DNA from: Aliikangiella sp. G2MR2-5
Lineage (GTDB): Bacteria > Pseudomonadota > Gammaproteobacteria > Enterobacterales > Kangiellaceae
Assembly (NCBI RefSeq): GCF_015687155.1
Contig: NZ_JADPQF010000004.1
Location: 1 to 64,000, forward strand
DNA: 64,000 bases
Direction: 5' to 3'
In this document: piece by piece, positions 54,790 through 64,000 of the stretch
Position numbering within the stretch: the first letter of the stretch is position 1
How the letters are laid out: each line of letters opens with the position of its first letter
Notes under the pieces: generated by a model
Databases searched by the model: none
What the model was told of the DNA's origin: nothing
What the model saw: only the letters and a program-made list of their open reading frames with translations
Translations under genes and position numbers: made by a program

Positions 54790-57450
54790 TTACTCAAAGG
54801 ATAATTTCCAGCTGTCAATGTAACCAGTGTCTTGACCTGCCATATCCTTAACTCTCAAATTCCATGTTCCAGCAGAATCTTTAGAACCAACATTTACTGA
54901 ATAGCTTTGTACGATATTGTCGGTAGAGCTACCTGTACGATTGTGTAAGTTGAAAACAGTTCCATCCGGATGAATCAGGTCAACAACCAGGTCACCTTTG
55001 TAAGTATGGATAATATTGACATCAACAGTCACAGTATTCGAAGCACCACTTCTAGTCGAAGAAATCGGGCTGGAAATACCGGTTGAGTTATTATCCGGGA
55101 TCGAATAGTTGTCGCTATTTTCAAAGCTGGCTGCACCGCCACCGTTTCCACCTTCGCTATAAGAGCCGGTCAACGAAACACCGCTAAACGCACTGTATCC
55201 GCGAAGTGTGACATAGTAAGTTCCTGCTTGAACATTGCTGATATTACAGGTTTCTTCATTGCCGCTCTTATAAGGACGACAATCGTAACTTGAAGTTGTT
55301 GGTGCACTTCCAAATTTGACGTACATATCAGCATCGCCACTACCACCAGTAGTAACAAAGCTAAGGTCGCTCGCCCCTGCAGGAACTTCCATAGTGAAAG
55401 TTACTTCTGCATCTTTTGCAGCAGATAAACTGGTTTTAGCAACGCCATTTTCCAGTACGTCATCACTTCCGCCACCACCATTATTCTCGGTGAAATTAGC
55501 AATCAAAGAAACACCGCTGAATGAGCTATAGCCGTTCAACATCACATGATAAGTTCCAGACTGAACATTACTGATAGTGCAGGTTTCAGCATTACCGCCC
55601 TTATAAGGTCGGCAGTCATAGCTCGAAGTGGTTGCTTCAGATCCAAACTTTACGTAAAGGTCAGCATCACCAGTACCGCCACTCATGGCAAAGCTTAAAT
55701 CACTAGCGCCAGCAGGAACTTCAAGAGTGAACTTCACCTGCTCTCCTTTGGCTCCGGATAAATTATTAACCGCAACACCATTTTCAAGCTGGTTGTTAGA
55801 GCCTCCGCCCCCGCCACCATTTCCATTGCCATCACAGCCGTTAGCTGTAATGTAGTCTATAGCCGTTTTAGTTTGTACCAGGCCATAACCGAACTTAACG
55901 TCTCGTCCAGCCGCACCTAAATCTTCTGCTGTCGCATTTAACGCGGCACGAATTTGTGTTGCCGTACAGCTTGGATGATGACTCCACACCAAAGTTGCAA
56001 CACCGGCAACGTGTGGTGACGCCATTGAAGTACCACTCATCTTGCCATAATTACCCGGACCAATATTTAGCGAAGTATTTTGACCCAGCTGATTCAACAT
56101 AGCTTGACCATTTGCTTGTGAAGCAGCGACAGCAGGAATGCTGGTAGTATTAGTATCACCCAAGGTTGCGCCTAATTCACCGGCAACATTGTTATAAATA
56201 ATTGCGCCTACACCGCCACTGTTTTCACAGTTTTTCACCTTATCGTGGAACGAAATGTTACCACGTTCAATCAAGCAAACCTTGCCAGATGCACCTGAAT
56301 TAGTCGACTCACCGGTTCCAAAGTTATAAAGTGCACCAGAAGCGCTGCCCTGATTTTCCATGCCATTTACTGAGTAGCCAGTAGAACCCACTGTCAACTC
56401 AACAACACTTCCTGTCCCTTCAGGGTATGTAGAATAAACATTAACGCCTGGACCTGAAATTTCTACCTGACTATTTTTCTGTGAGAAATCCGCCAATGCT
56501 TTTTCACTATCTATCGCAGCAACAGACATTACAGCATCATAGGACGCAGGATAACTCATCGCATCTGTAGTGCTACTGGCATTTCCGTCATTACCAGCTG
56601 CAGCAATAAGCAAAACGCCTGCATCTAAAGCAGACTGCATCGCATTAGCTTCAGTTGTACTTGAACCACTTCCACCAAGGCTCATATTAATCACATCAGC
56701 GCCATTGTTTACACAAGTATTTACTGCGCTTGCCAGACTTGAAGAGTAACCCCAACCTGATTCGTTAAATACCTTAACGATATGCATGCTTACATCGCTA
56801 CCAATAACTCCGCGAACACCGATGCCGTTGTTTAGTGCACCGATAGTACCGGCAACATGAGTACCATGAGGTCCACCATGATCGTGCCAGTTACCTGTAC
56901 CACTATCATTTGTCCCGTTAATCGTTCCGCCCTGACTACCCATATCTTCATGAGGCAAATCCAAACCAGAATCAATTATACAAACTTTCTTACCACCCGC
57001 TGATGCAGCAGCAACAGTGTCATCTACCTGATCAGCTTGAACTAAACCTATTCCATAAGGAACAGTTTGAGCCATTAATCGACGAGGGAAATCTTCTTCT
57101 ACTCGGACAACATTGCTATCCATTTTTAGTGCTTTAATCGCTTTTGCATCGAGTTCAGCAGAGATAACATTAATGTTAGCGAATTCCTGTTTAATTTTGG
57201 CACCAAGACCTACTGCTTTTGCCTTGACTGACGCACGACGAGAAAGTCCGTTCGCCTGAAGTGAATTATCATTCTTATACTGAATGATATATCGCTTTGG
57301 TAATGAACTAACAAATTGATTAAATTCTTGAGTTGCTTTTCCTGTAGCTGCATTTTGATTTAATGAGCTTGCACTGGTGCCTGTTGCGATTGCAGCGCCA
57401 AAAATTGTTGCTGCAACAGCCGAGGTTACTTTACTAACCGAATACTTCAT
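54790..57450 (-). CDS. Exported subtilisin-family protease with PA, PPC and P domains
   Basis: The 886-residue preproprotein has a signal peptide (1-27), an I9-type propeptide (about 50-125, RYIIQYKNDN), and an S8 catalytic domain with Asp in CIIDSGLDLPHED, His in HGTHVAGTIG and Ser in GTSMASPHVAG. A PA domain is inserted between His and Ser (about 345-465). Two PPC domains (about 558-655 and 668-765), which share SSYDCRPYK, and a P/Homo B-like C-terminal domain (about 785-886) follow. The C-terminal domains are probably removed after secretion. It is monocistronic and probably feeds on extracellular protein. Confidence 0.93.
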   Translation of the reverse strand: MKYSVSKVTSAVAATIFGAAIATGTSASSLNQNAATGKATQEFNQFVSSLPKRYIIQYKNDNSLQANGLSRRASVKAKAVGLGAKIKQEFANINVISAELDAKAIKALKMDSNVVRVEEDFPRRLMAQTVPYGIGLVQADQVDDTVAAASAGGKKVCIIDSGLDLPHEDMGSQGGTINGTNDSGTGNWHDHGGPHGTHVAGTIGALNNGIGVRGVIGSDVSMHIVKVFNESGWGYSSSLASAVNTCVNNGADVINMSLGGSGSSTTEANAMQSALDAGVLLIAAAGNDGNASSTTDAMSYPASYDAVMSVAAIDSEKALADFSQKNSQVEISGPGVNVYSTYPEGTGSVVELTVGSTGYSVNGMENQGSASGALYNFGTGESTNSGASGKVCLIERGNISFHDKVKNCENSGGVGAIIYNNVAGELGATLGDTNTTSIPAVAASQANGQAMLNQLGQNTSLNIGPGNYGKMSGTSMASPHVAGVATLVWSHHPSCTATQIRAALNATAEDLGAAGRDVKFGYGLVQTKTAIDYITANGCDGNGNGGGGGGSNNQLENGVAVNNLSGAKGEQVKFTLEVPAGASDLSFAMSGGTGDADLYVKFGSEATTSSYDCRPYKGGNAETCTISNVQSGTYHVMLNGYSSFSGVSLIANFTENNGGGGSDDVLENGVAKTSLSAAKDAEVTFTMEVPAGASDLSFVTTGGSGDADMYVKFGSAPTTSSYDCRPYKSGNEETCNISNVQAGTYYVTLRGYSAFSGVSLTGSYSEGGNGGGAASFENSDNYSIPDNNSTGISSPISSTRSGASNTVTVDVNIIHTYKGDLVVDLIHPDGTVFNLHNRTGSSTDNIVQSYSVNVGSKDSAGTWNLRVKDMAGQDTGYIDSWKLSFE

Positions 57451-57770
57451 GAGTTGTATCTCCCAACATTATTATAAGTAGGCGAGTAACGAACTTTTGT
57501 CTTATTTTTTTAATCGTTTTATTTTTATTTTTATTAGATTCAACTTTTTGATAGGACAGGCCACTAAGTAAGATTATTAGATTTATTAAATAGTGGTACT
57601 TCGTACTTCAATCTCAATATAAAGATAAAAATTGATCAAAAACAGGTAAAAATTACACATTTTTTTCGAACAATCTGAACTTTTATTTAAAAAATATCGT
57701 TCGAAATAATCCTTGAATTAATCGAACACCGATAGAGTTTTCTAACGAAACAAAGAAAATTCACATTACC
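57451..57770. other. AT-rich intergenic region upstream of the large S8 protease
   Basis: No gene is seen. A TATAAT in the minus direction (57471-57476) lies 20 bp upstream of the protease start codon next to a GGGAGA ribosome site; a matching -35 is unclear. Otherwise no repeat or element is evident. Confidence 0.4.
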
Positions 57771-57808
57771 TAAAACAGACATTCCGGACTAGTTTCCCGG
57801 AATGTCTG
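57771..57808 (-). terminator. Terminator of the second S8 protease gene
   Basis: CAGACATTCCGG (57776-57787) and CCGGAATGTCTG (57797-57808) are a perfect 12-bp inverted repeat with a 9-nt loop, 19 bp after the stop codon; a short TTTT run follows on the minus strand. Confidence 0.6.
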
Positions 57809-57827
57809 GATTTAAGCTCAAATAAAA

Positions 57828-59114
57828 CTACAGGTTTGACGCGTCAAGGAAGTCCTCTGTATGCGGGTCACCAGAAGTGTTACTGAAAGAGTTAGTGCTT
57901 TCTGCACTTTGTAACAGAGCCGCTCGCGTGTTGAGGAAGGCATTTCCGTCAGCAGGTTGTGGGTGGCTAGCAAGATAAAGAGCCGCAGCACCAGCAACAT
58001 GCGGAGATGCCATTGAAGTACCACTCATTGTCGTTGTACCGCCACCAACACGTAGTGACAAGATGCTACCACCTGGTGCAGCAATTGCGACAGGCGCAGA
58101 GTTATTACTAGTCCAGCTTGCAGATTGGTTACCCCAGTTAGAGAAACTATTCCAGTCATCTCCTTCCTTAGCCGAGCTAACAGTAATTACAGTGTCAGCA
58201 TATCCCGCAGGAGTGTAGTTTGCGGCATTGTCACTATCATTTCCGGCAGCAACAACAACAACGGCTCCAGCGTTACGCGCATTACAAATAGCTTCATGAT
58301 AAGCGTCATTGCCCGTAAACCCGTTATTTGTACAACTACCGGTTACTGAACCGCCGCCGCCAATTGACATATTAACTACCGCAGCCTCACCACGAGCACT
58401 AATTTCAGAAGTCACCCAGTCAAGCGCAGCGATAGTGCTTGAATTAGGGCACGAACCACGACTAGAACAGATTTTACCTGCGTGCAAAGTGACTTCTGCC
58501 GCAACGCCAATTACATCACGGTCGTTGTCAATCGCACCAATAGTTCCACCTACGTGAGTACCGTGACCATGGTCGTCGTCCCATGCTTGAGTACATGAAC
58601 GTCCTTTACAGGCTTCAAATGCCATACCGTTACCGATGTTTGCAGCCAGGTCAGCATGGTCAGAATCCAGGCCGGTATCCAGAACATAAACATGCACGCC
58701 AGCACCTTCATTTGTATTGCTATCAGCACCCACACGCGCAATTCCCCAAGGGACAGTTTGTGGAGATGGTGTACCACCGCCTGAACCAGGCTTACCTTTG
58801 TTGACATGTTTGACACCGTCAAACTCGATTGCAGCAATATTAGGGTTCTTCCTGAGAGCCTCGAGGCGACCTTCGGTAACTGAAGCAGCAAAACCGAAAT
58901 ATGCTGAACCGTAAGCGTGTTTAACAGCGCCTACGCCCATTCCGGCGGCAATATTCTTAGCATTGTTCTGGTTTGCCTTATGCCCTGCGACAGCTAGTTC
59001 TGGCTTCAATTTCACAATGATATCGAGTTTAGAGCTCGGGTTACCTGCGTAAGCAGATGAAGCGCCAAGCGCTAACAAAGTTGCAGCGGCAACTGTTTTG
59101 AGGTTTTGTTTCAT
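57828..59114 (-). CDS. Exported subtilisin-family serine protease
   Basis: The 428-residue preproprotein has a signal peptide (1-23, cleaved at AYA), an I9-type propeptide (about 28-105) and a compact S8 domain with Asp in YVLDTGLDSDHADL, His in HGTHVGGTIG, Asn in AAGNDSD and Ser in GTSMASPHVAG. A glycine/proline linker (GKPGSGGGTPSPQ) joins propeptide and enzyme. It lacks the accessory domains of its neighbour, so it is the minimal proteinase K-like type. It is monocistronic. Confidence 0.93.
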   Translation of the reverse strand: MKQNLKTVAAATLLALGASSAYAGNPSSKLDIIVKLKPELAVAGHKANQNNAKNIAAGMGVGAVKHAYGSAYFGFAASVTEGRLEALRKNPNIAAIEFDGVKHVNKGKPGSGGGTPSPQTVPWGIARVGADSNTNEGAGVHVYVLDTGLDSDHADLAANIGNGMAFEACKGRSCTQAWDDDHGHGTHVGGTIGAIDNDRDVIGVAAEVTLHAGKICSSRGSCPNSSTIAALDWVTSEISARGEAAVVNMSIGGGGSVTGSCTNNGFTGNDAYHEAICNARNAGAVVVVAAGNDSDNAANYTPAGYADTVITVSSAKEGDDWNSFSNWGNQSASWTSNNSAPVAIAAPGGSILSLRVGGGTTTMSGTSMASPHVAGAAALYLASHPQPADGNAFLNTRAALLQSAESTNSFSNTSGDPHTEDFLDASNL

Positions 59115-59308
59115 ACGACTGTACCCTATGAGTTTTAGTTTTATACTTTTTAATTCAGGTGATACATCTGAGTTGTTAGATGTTGCGCCTAGACTAGGAC
59201 AGTAGCGGCTTTTCGCGCTAGTTCATTACCGACCTTTTTTGTCACAAAAGCGACAAATTGAGACTATTATTGATTAATGAGCCTGTCACTGAGTCAATAA
59301 AGCTGTTG

Positions 59309-60325
59309 ATGCACTCACCTCCGATAAAAAGAAGCCTCGAAGAAAAAGTTCTAATCGGACTAAGTGTTATAGGTTTCATCTTTATTTTTCCTTTCGCAGT
59401 CTATCGAATAATCCAACACTCCTGGGCAATCGCAGTAGTCGATCTGATCATCAGTGGAACCATGCTATTTTGCTGTGTATATGTCTGGCGAACTCGTAGG
59501 GTCGAAAAGCCCAGTATCATCCTGGCTGTTCTCGCTTTAGCCGGTTCTCTTACAAGTACCGGCCTACTAGGAGCGAGTCAAATATTTTGGGTTTACCCTG
59601 CCATACTGATGACTTACTACTTGAGTAGTTACAAGGTCGCTTTTGTGCTCTGCTCAAGCACCACCGTCATTCTGTTTTTTCTGATATCCGAAGAATTGGA
59701 CAGGCTGACCTGCATCACCTACTTTGTCACTCTCCTGGCAGCCAGCTTTTTTGCTTTTACATTTGCTATGTCGGTTGACAATAAGCAACAACTCATGAAA
59801 AAAATGATTACGCAGGATCCCTTAACCGGAATTAACAACCGCCGCGCACTCGACGAAAAGCTCCACGAGACTATCCTCAATGAAAATCGCAAACCTCTCG
59901 GTACCTGTCTTCTTCTATTCGATCTAGACCATTTCAAGCAGGTCAATGATAAGTTTGGGCATGAAGTTGGAGATGAGGTGTTATCGGGCCTTACCCACAT
60001 CGTTAGTCAAAGGTTACGAGCCACTGATCAATTTTTTCGATTTGGTGGAGAAGAATTCGCGGTCATTCCTTCAAATACTAACTTGCCGTCAGTGTTGAAA
60101 CTGGCAGAAAATATACGTGAAATTGTAGAGCAATCTCAATTTCCCCATAATATAAAAATGACAATTTCGATAGGTGTCGCGAATTGTAAGTCAGGTGATG
60201 ATGAGAGGAGCCTATTTAACCGTGCCGATCGAGCTTTATATTTTGCTAAGCAAAACGGAAGAAACAAAACAGCTGTAGCAGATAGTAAAGAAAAATTAAC
60301 TTTAGTCAATCAAGGGATTAACTAA
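59309..60325 (+). CDS. Membrane-bound diguanylate cyclase
   Basis: The ATG at 59309 gives 338 residues; the frame is open to a TTG at 59258 and the start is uncertain. About six membrane helices (residues 15-160) precede a GGDEF domain (175-335) with DPLTGINNRRAL, an intact GGEEF signature and an upstream RATD inhibitory site, so it should synthesise c-di-GMP under feedback. The membrane part is not a recognised sensor family. The gene is divergent from the second protease, and a PilZ gene follows on the opposite strand. Confidence 0.88.
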   Translation: MHSPPIKRSLEEKVLIGLSVIGFIFIFPFAVYRIIQHSWAIAVVDLIISGTMLFCCVYVWRTRRVEKPSIILAVLALAGSLTSTGLLGASQIFWVYPAILMTYYLSSYKVAFVLCSSTTVILFFLISEELDRLTCITYFVTLLAASFFAFTFAMSVDNKQQLMKKMITQDPLTGINNRRALDEKLHETILNENRKPLGTCLLLFDLDHFKQVNDKFGHEVGDEVLSGLTHIVSQRLRATDQFFRFGGEEFAVIPSNTNLPSVLKLAENIREIVEQSQFPHNIKMTISIGVANCKSGDDERSLFNRADRALYFAKQNGRNKTAVADSKEKLTLVNQGIN

Positions 60326-60443
60326 TTGTCCTATTGGACAGCTTTGCTGCAAGCTGTTTGTCAATTAACACCCGTAATATCGCTTAATTGTATAGCTTTC
60401 AGGATGGTTCCGTTTTAACTACTTTTCAACTGACTGCTGACAA

Positions 60444-60842
60444 CTAATTGTGATTTTTTCTAACTATCTCTGAAAGAAAGTCTTCTAATTGACTGGCCCC
60501 TTTATCAATAAACGCTTCAAAGCGACAACCAACACTACAACGATCGGCTGAATTGCGATTGAGATAAACCACGCCGCAATTTACACTAACGTGCTTTTCC
60601 GGGGAAAGATTAATTGTTAATTTAACCTGAATCGGATTAAGCGTATTTTGCGATGATTGTAAATCAAATAAAATCGGCACTTCTGCCTGCCACATAGTGA
60701 ACTGTAATCCTGAAGAGGAAATATTGTTAACCTCAATCTCAAAACTATAACCAAGTTGCGTTCTCGCTAATCCAGAAAGAGAGACTTTGAATCTCGGCGC
60801 TTTCCGCCTTTCCACTAGATCCTGTTTGACTTCTTTGATCAA
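60444..60842 (-). CDS. PilZ domain protein, c-di-GMP receptor
   Basis: The 132-residue protein is a single PilZ domain. The RxxxR motif appears as RRKAPRF at residues 12-18 and the second motif, usually D/NxSxxG, as NNISSSG around residue 39-45. These residues bind c-di-GMP in PilZ proteins. The output partner is unknown. It is next to a diguanylate cyclase, convergent with it, and may read the pools made by the GGDEF enzymes of this region. Confidence 0.88.
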   Translation of the reverse strand: MIKEVKQDLVERRKAPRFKVSLSGLARTQLGYSFEIEVNNISSSGLQFTMWQAEVPILFDLQSSQNTLNPIQVKLTINLSPEKHVSVNCGVVYLNRNSADRCSVGCRFEAFIDKGASQLEDFLSEIVRKNHN

Positions 60843-60922
60843 GTTATAACTCGTCGTTGGCTGCTATTTACAGAGTCTAGCTCAAGTATCTGTCGTTCGC
60901 GAACCACATAAAATTTTTCCAT

Positions 60923-60953
60923 AAAAAAAGGAGCGACTAAGATGCCGCTCCTT
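60923..60953 (-). terminator. Terminator of the M35 protease gene
   Basis: AAGGAGCG (60928-60935) and CGCTCCTT (60946-60953) form an 8-bp stem; on the minus strand it is followed by a T run (A run at 60923-60929). It lies 24 bp after the stop codon. Confidence 0.75.
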
Positions 60954-60976
60954 CGTTACAGAAAACCAGAAATAGT

Positions 60977-62071
60977 CTAGTTTAACTTGGGAGAATTCTC
61001 CGCAAAGTACTCATGACTATCAGCGTTGGTAACAGCCTTATTTGGATCACTAATAGCAAGGTTTTTCGCTCCAGACTGACCGTAAACAATATCATCAGTG
61101 CCGGCAACAGCATTGAAGTGACTCATTTCATGGATAATAGTCCCACCTTTTGAATCGGTACCAGTCAAGCTAGCACTCCAAAAAGCTCTACAAAGATAAA
61201 TCTTGTAAGGCTGATTAGGGTAAACATACGCAAAGTAACTCTGATTACAACCACAATCAAAAGTCTTCGGTTTGTTATCCAACGCATCTTTAATAGCATC
61301 GAAGTTTCCTGCAACTGTATTCCAGCGAGTGCTACTATAGGTACCAAACCAGGTTGTATAACGTGAACCGGCAGAATTGCCATTTAAATAGGTAACAGAA
61401 TCATTTGCCATATCTTTTGCCGCAGCTAGTGCAGAAAGAATAGTGCTTTGCTCAGAGTTGGTGCAAGAACCTGTAAAAGAAACGTCTTCGCCGTTTCCTC
61501 CACCATCACCACCGCAATCTTGTTTACGAGGATTACATGGCTTACCTTTAGACGCTCTCACTTTGGTCACAAATATTTCAGCGGATGAATCGCTGGTATA
61601 TTTAGTCACTGACTTCGCATTCGCTTTTCCCGGCTTGCTGAGGCCGAACATCTCAAAGTTTTCAGCCTCAACGCTGATCTGATAGTAGCCTTGTTCAGAT
61701 AAGTCGTAAATATGTGATAGCTCAACATCGAAACTGATTTTCTGGTTTGCTTTTAGTACCAGGTAATCACCCTCAGTTGGTGCAGGTCTTTTATAATGAG
61801 GTCCTAGATAATCGATTGTCTCACCGTCTAGTGTGATTTTGAAAATCCCCTCTTCCAGGTTGCCATTATTGTCTGGTAGATACCATTTCAACAGCTTTAT
61901 AGCTTGTCCGGTGCGATTTTTATAAGAAACTTTGACCGTAACATCCTGGTCATTAGTTATTTGCTTCTTGGCTGCCTGTACTTTTACTTCAATTCCTGAA
62001 TGAACCTTCGCCATTCCGATAGAAGAAAACAAAAGCAAGGCAAATGCAGAAATGAGTCTTTTAATATTCAT
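60977..62071 (-). CDS. Exported M35-family (aspzincin) metalloendopeptidase
   Basis: The 364-residue protein has a signal peptide (1-21) and an N-terminal beta-rich domain of about 160 residues (VKVSYKNRTGQAIKLLKWYL to YYQISVEAENF). A Lys/Gly/Cys-containing linker with CNPRKQDCGGDGG follows, then the M35 catalytic domain with HEMSHF and the downstream GTDD, the aspzincin zinc site. Relatives such as Aeromonas AsaP1 are toxins or peptidyl-Lys endopeptidases. It is monocistronic with its own terminator. Confidence 0.9.
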   Translation of the reverse strand: MNIKRLISAFALLLFSSIGMAKVHSGIEVKVQAAKKQITNDQDVTVKVSYKNRTGQAIKLLKWYLPDNNGNLEEGIFKITLDGETIDYLGPHYKRPAPTEGDYLVLKANQKISFDVELSHIYDLSEQGYYQISVEAENFEMFGLSKPGKANAKSVTKYTSDSSAEIFVTKVRASKGKPCNPRKQDCGGDGGGNGEDVSFTGSCTNSEQSTILSALAAAKDMANDSVTYLNGNSAGSRYTTWFGTYSSTRWNTVAGNFDAIKDALDNKPKTFDCGCNQSYFAYVYPNQPYKIYLCRAFWSASLTGTDSKGGTIIHEMSHFNAVAGTDDIVYGQSGAKNLAISDPNKAVTNADSHEYFAENSPKLN

Positions 62072-62331
62072 AGCATAATCCTTGTGAATTATTGTAGATA
62101 ATTATTTTAGATACGTATCTATTAGCGAGCCTGAAACCGTAATCAGCTATAGGCACTCCTACCCTTTAGTTGATACGCAGAACAAACATATAAGAAAAGA
62201 ATGATTAGCGTTAATAAGAAAACGACAAAATTTATTGCGGACACGACAGATATTTAAAATAACCGTGTTATTTATTTTTTCGCTGATAAGTTTGCCAAGT
62301 TAAGTGCAGGGAAATGGCATTTCTACGGGCT

Positions 62332-64000
62332 TTAATCGTTAAAGGCGACCAAGTTGAGCTTGCCAATAGCATCAACCAGTGATTGAGTGGTCACGGGCTT
62401 GGCGAGGTGATAGTCCATTCCGGCATTATATACTTCTTTGCGATGCTCTCGCATCGTATGGGCCGTTAGCGCAACAATTGATGCAGGCTCTCTATTATTT
62501 TCCTTTTCAAAAGCCCTTATCTGCCTTGTCGCTTCAAACCCATCCATATTAGGCATCTCGCAATCCATCAGTATCAGATCAAATGGAGTACTGCTCTGAA
62601 CTAAATCCAGCGCTTTCTTTCCATCTGTTGCAACTACGGGTGTAGCATTCAGCCTGTTAAGTAATTTTTTAATCACAATAATATTAATATCATTATCTTC
62701 GGCTACAAGGATCTTGAGCGGGCTTAAATCCAGACTGGGTAGTGAAGGTACCGCTGTCGCCTTTTCAGCTCCCTTTCGATTTACATTTTCATCGATCATC
62801 CAATCGATTAGTTCTCCGAATCCGGTTGGATTATCCAATTGATATAGAGCCTCGAATTCGCTGATGAAAGAATTAAATCCCTCATCAACAAACTCGCCAT
62901 AAAGTGCTATTGGTATCGATATATTAGAGAAGAAATTTTTTATCTGTTCCTTGTTCTCAAAGTTTTCAGCAATAAATTTCTTGCTTATCAACAAACGACC
63001 AGATGAGCTGCTTTCATTTACAATTCTAAAACTCGTTTCTGCGTCAGCCAAATCAATATATTGAAGCTGAATTGAGAGGGAGGCACATAATTTTTCTAAA
63101 AGGCCAGAAAAAAGAACAGTCGAACAATCGACAAACAGGCTCAAGCCTGACGGTACTTTCTCAAATAACCTACGTCTTTTCATTATATTAAGAGCCAAAC
63201 TTGATTCGAGTTTCTTCTTACTCAAATCAACAATTTCGAAACAGGCAGTAAACCAGAACTCTGCTCCTTCACCCTGTTCGCTTATTACTCCAATATCTCC
63301 CCCCATGAGCTCTGCAAGACGCTTACTTATTGCAAGTCCCAGCCCAGTTCCGCCATATTTTCGAGTTGTCGAGCTATCGCTCTGATGGAAAGAATCAAAC
63401 AACTGCTCCTGAGCATCTTTAGGAATACCAATACCGGTATCAGCAATCGAAAACTTGAGCAGCACTTGCTCATCAACACCTCTACTCTGAATTTCTACTT
63501 TTAGGCATACCTCACCTTTATCCGTAAACTTAAACGCATTGCCTAGAAGATTAATCAAGAGTTGGGTAATCCTGGTAGGATCTCCTTTTAGTAACATCGG
63601 AGTCTCTGGAGTAACCAGAGCAGAAAAGTTAATATGTTTTTCCTTTGCTGGTACTTCAAATAAATTAGCACAATCACTTACAACATCTAGCAAAGAAAAT
63701 TCACAACTTTCCAGCTCCATCTTGCCCGCTTCGATCTTCGAGTAATCGAGAATGTCATTGATAATATTAAGCAGGGTTTTACCTGAACGCGAAATAATAT
63801 CAAGGTAGTGGCGTTGGCTTTCTTTAAGTTCGGTATCTTTGAGTAAATCAACCATACCAATAACACCATTCATCGGTGTTCTGATCTCGTGACTCATAGT
63901 CGCCAAAAACTGACTTTTGGCTTTGTTTGCAGCTTCTGCAATTTGCTTTTGTTGTAAAAACCTTTCTTTGTCTCGCTTTTCATTGCTCAACATTTTCTGA
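62332..64000 (-). CDS. Hybrid sensor histidine kinase (partial, cut by window edge)
   Basis: The frame stays open to the window edge, so the sensor part is missing; the ATG at 63993 is probably internal. Visible are HisKA with the phospho-His in [11 protein letters not shown], HATPase_c ([28 protein letters not shown]), a variable segment, and a receiver with Asp in [15 protein letters not shown], Thr in VALTAHT and Lys in LAKPV. The order resembles BarA/LuxQ-type hybrid kinases. No partner gene is in the window. Confidence 0.9.
   Translation of the reverse strand, partial: QKMLSNEKRDKERFLQQKQIAEAANKAKSQFLATMSHEIRTPMNGVIGMVDLLKDTELKESQRHYLDIISRSGKTLLNIINDILDYSKIEAGKMELESCEFSLLDVVSDCANLFEVPAKEKHINFSALVTPETPMLLKGDPTRITQLLINLLGNAFKFTDKGEVCLKVEIQSRGVDEQVLLKFSIADTGIGIPKDAQEQLFDSFHQSDSSTTRKYGGTGLGLAISKRLAELMGGDIGVISEQGEGAEFWFTACFEIVDLSKKKLESSLALNIMKRRRLFEKVPSGLSLFVDCSTVLFSGLLEKLCASLSIQLQYIDLADAETSFRIVNESSSSGRLLISKKFIAENFENKEQIKNFFSNISIPIALYGEFVDEGFNSFISEFEALYQLDNPTGFGELIDWMIDENVNRKGAEKATAVPSLPSLDLSPLKILVAEDNDINIIVIKKLLNRLNATPVVATDGKKALDLVQSSTPFDLILMDCEMPNMDGFEATRQIRAFEKENNREPASIVALTAHTMREHRKEVYNAGMDYHLAKPVTTQSLVDAIGKLNLVAFND

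Overview
The window is a chromosomal stretch of a moderately AT-rich gammaproteobacterium. The housekeeping content (UvrD, UbiK, YihG, SirB2, YigZ, PepQ, FadB/FadA, CspA-type protein, the TIGR03545/TIGR03546 pair) is typical of marine Gammaproteobacteria. The style (many c-di-GMP enzymes, exported S8 proteases, 7TM-DISM protein, DUF885 protein) suggests a Kangiellaceae/Aliikangiella-like or related heterotroph. That placement is inference. I saw no rRNA, tRNA, CRISPR array, insertion sequence or prophage.

Layout. 1-1.4 kb is accessory: a small exported protein, a DUF6572 pseudogene and an attC-like sequence. 1.4-9.7 kb holds TIGR03545/03546, a 2OG-Fe(II) oxygenase, a candidate small RNA ending in a strong terminator, uvrD, and an exported hydratase-fold protein next to a coniferyl-aldehyde-type dehydrogenase. 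9.9-19 kb is a signalling block: a GGDEF-EAL protein, then a minus-strand operon of three periplasmic-binding-protein-like lipoproteins, a hybrid histidine kinase and a REC-PAS-GGDEF regulator, with no transporter genes. 19.2-30.3 kb is housekeeping and lipid metabolism: ubiK, yihG, sirB2-like, yigZ, pepQ, an Mpo1-like gene, a 7TM-DISM GGDEF-EAL protein, and fadBA under a promoter that carries a PsrA/FadR-like palindrome. 30.3-45 kb is a patchwork of small genes and regulators: CspA, an RRM protein, a broken glutathione transferase, DUF4166 plus reductase, AraC, Crp, ElaA, DMT exporter, metallo-beta-lactamase-fold protein, a CadC-like sensor and an erythromycin-esterase-like protein.

45.2-54.7 kb contains the most interesting regulatory unit. 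A BlaI-type repressor is followed by an M56 (BlaR1-like) membrane peptidase that carries a TonB C-terminal domain instead of a penicillin sensor. The operator pair in front of blaI recurs with nearly the same geometry about 7 kb away, in front of a small free TonB-domain protein followed by a TonB-dependent receptor. A Ser/Thr kinase with cysteine-paired repeats and a lipoprotein lie between them.

54.8-64 kb encodes exported proteases (two subtilisins and an M35 aspzincin), a membrane diguanylate cyclase, a PilZ protein, and a hybrid histidine kinase cut by the window edge.

Three otherwise conserved or coherent reading frames are interrupted by single in-frame UAG/UAA codons (DUF6572, glutathione transferase, and an unknown gene after the M56 peptidase), and two further gene fragments survive in intergenic DNA, so gene decay is visible throughout the accessory parts.
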